Assembly (NCBI GenBank): GCA_949290725.1
Contig: CASEST010000032.1
Coordinates: 1 to 7,301, forward strand
Direction: 5' to 3'
Source of the DNA: an uncultured bacterium
GTDB taxonomy: Bacteria; Bacillota_I; Bacilli_A; RFN20; CAG-826
Length of the DNA: 7,301 nucleotides
Numbering within the stretch: the first letter of the stretch is position 1; each line of letters opens with the position of its first letter. The notes beneath the pieces were generated by a model. The model was not told the DNA's origin. It did no database searches and saw only the letters and a program-made list of their open reading frames with translations. This document shows positions 1 to 4,567 of this stretch, in pieces. The position numbers and the translations under genes were made by a program.

Positions 1-67
1 CATTTAATTCAACAACTGTCATTTCTTTAACAGCAGCGATAATTTCTTCATTTGTTAATTTTGCCAT
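1..67 (-). CDS. rplL: Ribosomal protein L7/L12, N-terminal 22 codons (partial)
   Basis: Only the start of the gene is in the window; it runs off the left edge. The visible peptide begins MAKLTNEEIIAAVKEMTVVE, the typical N-terminal dimerisation and L10-binding helix of bL12. bL12 forms the mobile ribosomal stalk that recruits translation GTPases (EF-Tu, EF-G, IF2). A perfect AGGAGG Shine-Dalgarno sits a few bases upstream of the ATG. The gene follows rplJ by 26 bases, the standard rplJ-rplL pair, and there is no terminator between them, so it should be co-transcribed with rplJ under the L10 leader. Recognition rests on the N-terminal sequence plus position. Confidence 0.93.
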   Translation of the reverse strand, partial: MAKLTNEEIIAAVKEMTVVELN

Positions 68-93
68 TGTTTTTTCCTCCTAAAATAAGCAAA

Positions 94-579
94 TTATTTC
101 TTTTCTGAAACTTGTGATAAGCTATAAGCTAAGTTTCTCATTGGGGCTTGTAATACACTTAATAACATAGATACAAGTCCTTCTTTTGATGGTAAATTAG
201 CTAAGACCTTGATATAATCAGCATCTTTAACTTGTCCATCAATAACGCCACCCTTGATAACAAGGTTTTCGTTTCTTCTAGCGAATTTTGTTAATGATTT
301 TAAAGAACCATTAGTTGGATCTTTTAAGAATACGAACATATTTGGACCGGCTAAATAAGCATCGATTCCTTCATATTCTTCTCCAAGTGCTCTAGAAACT
401 AATGAGTTTTTATAAACATTAGCTTTGGCTTCGAGTTTTGCTAAATCTCTTCTTAAGCCAGAAAGTTGAGCAACTGTGAGGCCACGATATTCGCAAACAA
501 CAACGTTATTGTTATCGTGGGTTAAATCTTTGACTTCATTAACAACGCTTTCTTTTTGTTTTAAGACGTCTTGATTCAT
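94..579 (-). CDS. rplJ: Ribosomal protein L10 (uL10)
   Basis: 161-residue uL10, the base of the L7/L12 stalk on the large subunit. The N-terminal domain (about residues 1-130) carries the rRNA- and L11-binding surface. Recognisable segments are EYRGLTVAQLSGLRRDL (about 30-46), KNSLVSRAL (about 57-65) and LAGPNMFVF (about 76-84). The C-terminal helix LVSMLLSVLQAPMRNLAYSL (about 135-154) is the platform that binds L7/L12 dimers. Length is normal for the family (about 160-175). The ATG has an AGGAGG site at 585-590 with a 5-base spacer. The gene lies downstream of an L10 leader RNA, so L10 (or the L10-L12 complex) probably represses its own synthesis. rplL follows after 26 bases. Confidence 0.97.
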   Translation of the reverse strand: MNQDVLKQKESVVNEVKDLTHDNNNVVVCEYRGLTVAQLSGLRRDLAKLEAKANVYKNSLVSRALGEEYEGIDAYLAGPNMFVFLKDPTNGSLKSLTKFARRNENLVIKGGVIDGQVKDADYIKVLANLPSKEGLVSMLLSVLQAPMRNLAYSLSQVSEKK

Positions 580-639
580 TTTAACCTCCTATATATTGAG
601 GATATATATACAGAGTACAGTTCAGTTTATAGTTAATAT

Positions 640-694
640 TTAAACCTCGGTAACATAATTAAGGTTTCCCCGTTACTGTCTGTGGTATATTTAT
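640..694 (-). ncRNA. L10 leader (ribosomal protein leader RNA upstream of rplJ)
   Basis: The rplA-rplJ gap contains the L10 leader hallmarks in the right order on the minus strand: ACC-ACAGACAG (686-676), then a distal GTTACCGAGGTT (654-643). GTAAC (676-672) pairs with GTTAC (654-650), and ACC (686-684) pairs with GGT (646-644), leaving the conserved unpaired ACAGACA and CGA segments that form the L10-binding internal loop. Known L10 leaders let L10 or the L10-L12 complex bind this element and shut down the rplJL mRNA. A weak possible promoter, TTGTAA-N16-TATTAA (759-732), lies inside the 3' end of rplA. Otherwise the leader is read through from rplA. Borders are approximate. Confidence 0.85.
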
Positions 695-712
695 CCTTCA
701 AAACAAAATTAA

Positions 713-1393
713 TTAATCACCAATAGCCAACTTAATAGATGGGCCCATGGTAGTTACAAGGTGGCATGATTTGACATAAACACCTTTAACTGAAGCAGGT
801 CTAACTTTTAAAATTTGGTTAACAACGGTCTTAACGTTCTCTTCAAGTTTGCTTGGATCAAATGAACATTTACCAACTGCTAAATTGACGTTACCATCTT
901 TATCAGCACGATATTCAACTTTACCAGCTTTAAGTTCGCTAACCATTTTTGCAATATCAGGACCAACTGTACCAGTTTTTGGGTTTGGCATTAAGCCTTT
1001 TGGACCTAAAACTCTACCTAATTTACCAATCTCACCCATCATTTCTGGTGTTGCACACATGACATCAAAATCGAACCATTTTTCATCTCTAATTTTTTCA
1101 AGTAATTCTTTGCCGCCAGCAAAATCAGCACCAGCTTCTTTAGCTACATCAGGTTTAGAAGTAATAGCGCAGACTTTAACAGTTTTACCTGTACCAGCAG
1201 GAAGAATAACTGTGCCTCTAATTTGTTGATCAGCTGATTTAGTATTAATATTTAAACTAAATGAAATACCAACTGATGCATCAAATTTTGTAATGGAAGT
1301 TTTTCCAATAAGTTCAACTGCTTCTTTGACTGAATATGTTCTTGTCTTATCAACTAATTTTAAAGCAGCTTCATATTTTTTTCCGTGTTTCAT
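713..1393 (-). CDS. rplA: Ribosomal protein L1 (uL1)
   Basis: 226-residue uL1, close to the usual 229-235. L1 binds helices 76-78 of 23S rRNA, forms the L1 stalk that moves deacylated tRNA to the E site, and in many bacteria represses its own operon by binding the rplK leader. Domain I is the two ends of the chain; domain II is the middle. The signature GRVLGPKGLMPNPKTGTV is at about residues 126-143, and ADQQIRGTVILPAGTGK at about 54-70 is typical of the family. The ATG has an AGGAGAG site upstream. It starts 18 bases after the rplK stop with no terminator between, so rplK-rplA form one transcript. A candidate L1 target hairpin is described in the rplK leader. Confidence 0.97.
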   Translation of the reverse strand: MKHGKKYEAALKLVDKTRTYSVKEAVELIGKTSITKFDASVGISFSLNINTKSADQQIRGTVILPAGTGKTVKVCAITSKPDVAKEAGADFAGGKELLEKIRDEKWFDFDVMCATPEMMGEIGKLGRVLGPKGLMPNPKTGTVGPDIAKMVSELKAGKVEYRADKDGNVNLAVGKCSFDPSKLEENVKTVVNQILKVRPASVKGVYVKSCHLVTTMGPSIKLAIGD

Positions 1394-1411
1394 CGTCTCT
1401 CTCCTTTAAAA

Positions 1412-1825
1412 TTAATCAACAACCTTAATGCCCATATTTTTTGCGCTACCTTCAACGATTCTGCAAGCAGCATCAATATCGTTAGCATTTAAATCAGGCA
1501 TTTTGTATTCAGCGATTTTTCTGATTTGTTCTTTTGTAACTGTTCCAACAATGTTGGTTTTACTATTAGCGCTACCTTTAGAAACACCAGCAGCTTTAAG
1601 TAATAAGCCAGTTACTGGGGAAGTTTTAATTTCCATTGAGAAAGTTTTGTCTTCATAAGCTGTAATAATAACAGGGACAACTTCTCCTTTTCTGTCAGCG
1701 GTTTTAGCATTAAATTCAGTACAGAATTTAGGCATAACAACACCGGCACTTGCTAATTTTGGTCCTGGTTTTGCATCCCCTCCAGGAAGTTCCATCTTAA
1801 CAACTTTTGCGATCTTTTTAGCCAT
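1412..1825 (-). CDS. rplK: Ribosomal protein L11 (uL11), short Pro-loop form
   Basis: 137-residue uL11, slightly shorter than the usual 140-142. It binds the GTPase-associated region of 23S rRNA with its C-terminal domain (about residues 70-137, ending RIVEGSAKNMGIKVVD), while the N-terminal domain contacts factors and is needed for RelA-type stringent control. The usual N-terminal loop of the form NPSPPVGPALGQ is replaced by AKPGPKLASAG (residues 18-28), about four residues shorter and lacking the PPVGP core. The rest aligns well (FCTEFNAKT, VVPVIITAY, LLLKAAGVSKGS), so this is an intact gene with a lineage variant, not a damaged one. AAAGGAG provides the ribosome binding site. A dedicated promoter lies upstream inside the nusG terminator. 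Confidence 0.96.
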   Translation of the reverse strand: MAKKIAKVVKMELPGGDAKPGPKLASAGVVMPKFCTEFNAKTADRKGEVVPVIITAYEDKTFSMEIKTSPVTGLLLKAAGVSKGSANSKTNIVGTVTKEQIRKIAEYKMPDLNANDIDAACRIVEGSAKNMGIKVVD

Positions 1826-1827
1826 TG

Positions 1828-1866
1828 TTAAATCTCCTTTAATAATAACTTAGTAGTATGAAGCAT
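1828..1866 (-). CDS. Possible 12-residue leader peptide upstream of rplK
   Basis: A short frame, MLHTTKLLLKEI then TAA, starts at an ATG preceded by AGGAG with a 7-base spacer and stops 2 bases before the rplK ATG. The rplK Shine-Dalgarno lies inside its last codons, so translation of the leader would cover or be coupled to the rplK start. It contains a run of three Leu codons (TTA TTA TTA). There is no family match to appeal to. It could be a chance ORF, since the ATG also lies in the loop of the candidate L1 hairpin. Confidence 0.3.
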   Translation of the reverse strand: MLHTTKLLLKEI

Positions 1867-1882
1867 CGCTCTTCTCCTACCA
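1851..1882 (-). promoter_or_regulatory. Leader hairpin of rplK-rplA, candidate L1 autoregulatory site
   Basis: In the minus-strand RNA, UGGUAG (1882-1877) pairs with CUACUA (1856-1851), and GAAG (1874-1871) pairs with CUUC (1863-1860), separated by an asymmetric internal loop GA / AUA and capped by AGCGAUG. Two short helices around an asymmetric purine-containing loop, just upstream of rplK, is the general plan of mRNA sites bound by L1. The base-level match to a known L1 motif is my inference only. An adjacent upstream hairpin (ATAGAAT 1900-1894 with ATTCTAT 1890-1884, loop AAA) stacks next to it. Confidence 0.4.
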
Positions 1883-1907
1883 TATAGAATTTTATTCTAT
1901 GCACAAC

Positions 1908-1950
1908 AAAAAAAGTTAGTGCCCTAATATTATACGGAACACTAACTTTT
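1908..1950 (-). terminator. Intrinsic terminator after nusG
   Basis: An 11-bp perfect inverted repeat, AAAAGTTAGTG (1911-1921) with CACTAACTTTT (1940-1950), is followed on the minus strand by a run of seven T (1914-1908). It lies 18 bases past the nusG stop and ends the rpmG-secE-nusG transcript. Further UCC/GGG pairing in the loop can extend the stem. It contains the rplK promoter. Confidence 0.85.
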
Positions 1951-1957
1951 AAATCAA
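1929..1957 (-). promoter_or_regulatory. Sigma-A-type promoter for rplK-rplA
   Basis: TTGATT (1957-1952), a 17-base spacer and a perfect TATAAT (1934-1929) on the minus strand. The start should be near 1922-1925, giving a leader of about 100 nt before the rplK ATG. The spacer and -10 lie inside the nusG terminator hairpin. Confidence 0.75.
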
Positions 1958-1968
1958 TGCTTAATTTA

Positions 1969-2565
1969 TTAAATATGGACAATCTCTGAAAATTCTACAT
2001 CGACTGGAGTATGACGACCAAAGAAGATTGTATCAACTTTAACATTACCGCTTTCTTTATCAATCGAGATAATTTTGCCTTCAACTCCTTCAAATGTCCC
2101 ATGAATAATCTTAACAACATCGCCGACATGATAATTCTCATACATATCAGAATCGACCATACCCATTCTTTTTAAGACTGTTTCAATTTCTTTTGAAGTA
2201 ACTGGGGTTGGTTTTTGTCCACCTCCTGATGAACCAGCAATACCAGTAACCATTGGTGTATTTCTAACTAAGAACCAAGATTCATCAGTCATAATCATTT
2301 CAACGAATACGTATCCAGGATATAAATTTTTAATTTTATAACGTGGCTCGCTTTGACCAGTTTCCTTATTTTTTCTCATCGATGGTGAACCATCTTTATT
2401 TAAAACCATTGTTTTTTCTTCAGCGACAACAATTCTAAAGACTTTGTCTTGGATATTAGATGTTTGAACCATTTGGCGAAGATTATCAGCGACCGTCTGT
2501 TCTTTTCCAGCGTAACAGGTAACAATATACCATTGTTTTTCAGCTAATCTATTTTCTTCCATCAT
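1969..2565 (-). CDS. nusG: Transcription elongation/antitermination factor NusG
   Basis: 198-residue NusG. The NGN domain (about residues 10-115) starts QWYIVTCYAGKEQTVADNL and includes the core YPGYVFVEM (82-90) and SWFLVRNTPMVTGIAGSSGG (96-115), the face that binds the RNA polymerase clamp helices. The KOW domain (about 147-195) reads VGDVVKIIHGTFEGVEGKI; it couples polymerase to ribosomal protein S10 or Rho. It is longer than the 177-residue Bacillus form mainly because of an extended loop at about residues 50-78. Two ATG codons are adjacent; AAGGAG lies 4 bases from the first and 7 from the second, so either could be used. The secE stop lies 8 bases upstream and abuts this ribosome binding site, indicating tight coupling. 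Confidence 0.97.
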   Translation of the reverse strand: MMEENRLAEKQWYIVTCYAGKEQTVADNLRQMVQTSNIQDKVFRIVVAEEKTMVLNKDGSPSMRKNKETGQSEPRYKIKNLYPGYVFVEMIMTDESWFLVRNTPMVTGIAGSSGGGQKPTPVTSKEIETVLKRMGMVDSDMYENYHVGDVVKIIHGTFEGVEGKIISIDKESGNVKVDTIFFGRHTPVDVEFSEIVHI

Positions 2566-2573
2566 TTATCTCC

Positions 2574-2768
2574 TTAAATAGCCTCAAATGCTTTTTGTAA
2601 TTGTTCAAGAATAATATTGGCGGCATAGTCTTCTAAACTTAAGAAAATACCAGCGAAAAATGTAATACAGATAACAACAATAATTGCAGGAATTAAAGTT
2701 TCGCTTTGTGGCCATTTAATTCTTTTAGCTTCGCGGCCTACACCTTTAAAATATCTAATAATTTTCAT
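2574..2768 (-). CDS. secE: Preprotein translocase subunit SecE
   Basis: 64-residue short Gram-positive-type SecE, the clamp subunit of the SecYEG channel in the cytoplasmic membrane. The amphipathic N-terminal helix MKIIRYFKGVGREAKRIKWP carries the family hallmark KxxWP at residues 16-20. A single transmembrane segment follows (about residues 25-46, IPAIIVVICITFFAGIFLSL). The short C-terminal tail is predicted to be outside. AGGAG lies 6 bases before the ATG. It sits between rpmG (18 bases) and nusG (8 bases), the conserved rpmG-secE-nusG order, which confirms the identification despite the small size. Confidence 0.95.
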   Translation of the reverse strand: MKIIRYFKGVGREAKRIKWPQSETLIPAIIVVICITFFAGIFLSLEDYAANIILEQLQKAFEAI

Positions 2769-2786
2769 AATTTTCTCCTGAGCTCG

Positions 2787-2936
2787 TTATTTAGATTCTT
2801 TATGAACCGTATATTTATTACAATGAGGACAAAACTTGTTTAATTCAATTCGAGTATCACGGTCCTCTTCTTTTTTTGTCGTCGTGTAATTTCTTGCTAA
2901 GCATTCACTGCATATTAAAATAACTTTTTTTCTCAT
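2787..2936 (-). CDS. rpmG: Ribosomal protein L33 (bL33), zinc-binding form
   Basis: A 49-residue protein beginning MRKKVILICSECLARNYTTT and ending NKFCPHCNKYTVHKESK, then TAA. It has both zinc-binding pairs, CSEC (residues 9-12) and CPHC (36-39), so it is the C+ form of L33, which sits near the E site of the 50S subunit. The family length is 49-50. Its place directly between the sigma factor and secE matches rpmGB of Bacillus. The ribosome binding site is poor: only TAGG, one base from the ATG. A strong promoter lies just upstream, so this is the first gene of the rpmG-secE-nusG operon. Confidence 0.95.
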   Translation of the reverse strand: MRKKVILICSECLARNYTTTKKEEDRDTRIELNKFCPHCNKYTVHKESK

Positions 2937-2967
2937 ACCTATTATTTATAACATACAGAATATAAAA

Positions 2968-2996
2968 AATATAGAAAAATTAATATAGAAAGTCAA
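2968..2996 (-). promoter_or_regulatory. Sigma-A-type promoter for rpmG-secE-nusG
   Basis: TTGACT (2996-2991), a 17-base spacer and TATATT (2973-2968) on the minus strand, just past the end of the sigma-factor gene. The start would be near 2961, about 25 nt before the rpmG ATG. Confidence 0.7.
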
Positions 2997-3008
2997 GGTT
3001 TTAGGAAA

Positions 3009-3623
3009 TTAAATAATAGCCTCTGGAAGAAATCTTTTAATATATTCTTCGCATTTTTTAAAGCCTGATTTTAAATAGCGGAAAGTAACCGCATAACAAA
3101 TTCCAATTTTTTTAGCAATATCTTTTATTCCATAACCAAGAATGAATAAATTTATTACTTCTTTTTCTCTTTTGCTTAAACGTGATCTTTTATCATTATA
3201 AATAATATCTAGAATCTCATGGCCATTTTGATATTCTTTATGGTCGATTGGTAAAGAAGAAATATTATCTTCGTTTAATAACAAAATTAAATTGTCATTA
3301 GTAACCTCTTTATCTAAAATCGTATGTTTATCACGAATGTAGGTATTAATTTGCTGAATATATAAAAATTTAAAAAATGAGAGGCAATTATAAACAGGAT
3401 AATCACGAAGCATCATTTTTTCAAAAGTAAGATAAACTAATTCTTTTAATTCTTCATAAACGGGACCAAAACTATTTTTTAAGCTATGGCTATAAGAAAT
3501 AGTTAAAGATTCAGCGGCGATTAAAAAATAATCTAATAGTATTTTTTGATAATATTCACTTCCTAAACGAGCAAGAAGATAGGCATTTTCAATATCTTCT
3601 TCATCCAAATTTAATTTATTCAT
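3009..3623 (-). CDS. sigH: Divergent SigH-family RNA polymerase sigma factor
   Basis: A 204-residue protein occupying the exact locus of sigH (between rlmB and rpmG). The C-terminal part (about residues 149-199, LSKREKEVINLFILGYGIKD onwards) is a clear sigma region 4 with a helix-turn-helix (IAKKIGICYAVTFRYLKSGF, about 169-188) for -35 recognition. Residues about 55-101 look like region 2: a hydrophobic helix followed by FLYIQQINTYIRDKHT, which aligns with the ITRQIITAIKTATRQKH stretch of SigH used for -10 binding. The acidic N-terminus and the middle are poorly conserved. SigH relatives drive early sporulation in Bacillus and competence genes in Staphylococcus and (as ComX) Streptococcus; which applies here is unknown. 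AGGAG lies 5 bases before the ATG. The fold call is good, the exact orthology less so. Confidence 0.75.
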   Translation of the reverse strand: MNKLNLDEEDIENAYLLARLGSEYYQKILLDYFLIAAESLTISYSHSLKNSFGPVYEELKELVYLTFEKMMLRDYPVYNCLSFFKFLYIQQINTYIRDKHTILDKEVTNDNLILLLNEDNISSLPIDHKEYQNGHEILDIIYNDKRSRLSKREKEVINLFILGYGIKDIAKKIGICYAVTFRYLKSGFKKCEEYIKRFLPEAII

Positions 3624-3679
3624 AAAATCTCCTTTTTTAGCTTTATATTTAATCTAAGCGAGGAAATTTATAAATAATC

Positions 3680-4387
3680 TTATTTTCTTCTTAATTCATA
3701 GAAGGTAATTGCCGCAGCGTTGCTCGCATTTAAGCAAGGAACATGCCCGAATTGCGGAATTTTTACTAACAAATCGCAATTTTCTTTAACAAGACGAGAA
3801 ATACCATCTCCTTCATTGCCAATAATAACGGCTAAAGGACGGTCTTTAAAAGCATCTTTTAATTCTACTTTCGCCTCTCCAGCTAAACCAATAATCCAAT
3901 AGCCATTATTTTTTAATTCTTTAATCGCGCGAGTTAAATTAACGACCTCAACACATTTAACATAATTAATTGCTCCGACGCTAATCTTAGCGACTAAAGG
4001 AGAAAGTGAGACTGAATTTCTCTTTTTATAAATTATAGCTTCTATATTAAATATATCGGCACTACGAAGAATTGCTCCTAAATTATGTGGATCCGTTAAT
4101 TCATCAAGAATACAAATTATTGAATTATCCTTTCTCGCTTTAATAACGTCACTTAACTGATAAGTTTTAAAATCAGTTATCTCGGCGACAACGCCTTGGT
4201 GAACTCCCTTATTAGATAATTTATCCAATTCTTTTTTATCCACTCTGATCGCTTGGACTTTTTTATCTTCAATTAATTTTAAGATTTTTTCATCCTTAAA
4301 TTCTTTAGCTAAATAAACCTTTTTAACACGATTTAAATCTAAAGAATCTTTCAAAGTGTTTATTCCATATATTCTACTCATATTCAA
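3680..4387 (-). CDS. rlmB: 23S rRNA 2'-O-methyltransferase, TrmH/SpoU family (RlmB-like)
   Basis: 235 residues, near the usual 245-250. An N-terminal L30e-like substrate domain (about 1-75) precedes a SPOUT knot domain. Motif 1 is DPHNLGAILRSAD (99-111), motif 2 is VIIGNEGDGI (187-196) and motif 3 is IPQFGHVPCLNASNAAAI (210-227); together they bind S-adenosylmethionine. In motif 3 the common IPM..G...SLN has Q for M and C for S. RlmB methylates a guanosine in 23S rRNA, and the family also includes tRNA methylases, so the target is inferred from synteny with cysS. The start is probably TTG at 4387 (AAGGA 7 bases upstream); the ATG at 4381 has worse spacing. The sigma-factor gene follows after 56 bases, and yacP, often found there, is missing. 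Confidence 0.88.
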   Translation of the reverse strand: MNMSRIYGINTLKDSLDLNRVKKVYLAKEFKDEKILKLIEDKKVQAIRVDKKELDKLSNKGVHQGVVAEITDFKTYQLSDVIKARKDNSIICILDELTDPHNLGAILRSADIFNIEAIIYKKRNSVSLSPLVAKISVGAINYVKCVEVVNLTRAIKELKNNGYWIIGLAGEAKVELKDAFKDRPLAVIIGNEGDGISRLVKENCDLLVKIPQFGHVPCLNASNAAAITFYELRRK

Positions 4388-4522
4388 ACTTTTTTCCTTA
4401 TCTAATTAATACTTTTTTTAATTAAAAATTAAACAAAAATTTCATTATTAAAATAAGATTTTAATAATTAAATTCATTTTAAAAAGAAAATATTTAACTG
4501 TAAATTAAAAAATGGCCAAAAT
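4388..4522 (-). other. rlmB upstream region with 10-bp palindrome; no gene
   Basis: Very A+T-rich spacer between cysS and rlmB, where mrnC is often found; nothing protein-like is visible. It holds a 10-bp perfect inverted repeat, ATTATTAAAA (4444-4453) with TTTTAATAAT (4459-4468) and loop TAAGA, which would be a 5'-UTR hairpin or an operator. Confidence 0.5.
4476..4504 (-). promoter_or_regulatory. Possible promoter for rlmB
   Basis: TTTACA (4504-4499), 17-base spacer, TAAAAT (4481-4476). It lies just after the cysS terminator, where rlmB needs a promoter, but such matches are cheap in sequence this A+T-rich. Confidence 0.35.
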
Positions 4523-4563
4523 AAAAAACATATGAAGCGTAATAGCTATACGTTCATATGTTT
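4523..4563 (-). terminator. Intrinsic terminator after cysS
   Basis: An 11-bp perfect inverted repeat, AAACATATGAA (4526-4536) with TTCATATGTTT (4553-4563), extended by CGTA/TACG inside and followed on the minus strand by a T-rich tract (TTTTTTATTTT). It starts 4 bases past the cysS stop, so rlmB needs its own promoter or read-through. Confidence 0.85.
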
Positions 4564-4567
4564 ATTC

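Noticed and set aside
849..1229. Open plus-strand frame of 126 codons opposite rplA
   Set aside because: It is antisense to a strongly conserved ribosomal protein gene, has no ribosome binding site, and its composition is that of a shadow frame.
1428..1658. Open plus-strand frame opposite rplK
   Set aside because: Antisense shadow of L11; the hydrophobic look comes from reading its codons backwards.
3720..3902. Open plus-strand frame opposite rlmB
   Set aside because: Antisense shadow of the conserved SPOUT motifs 2 and 3; no start signals.
4388..4522. Possible remnant of mrnC between cysS and rlmB
   Set aside because: Only 135 bases of nearly pure A+T with no readable RNase III-like segment; far shorter than the gene.
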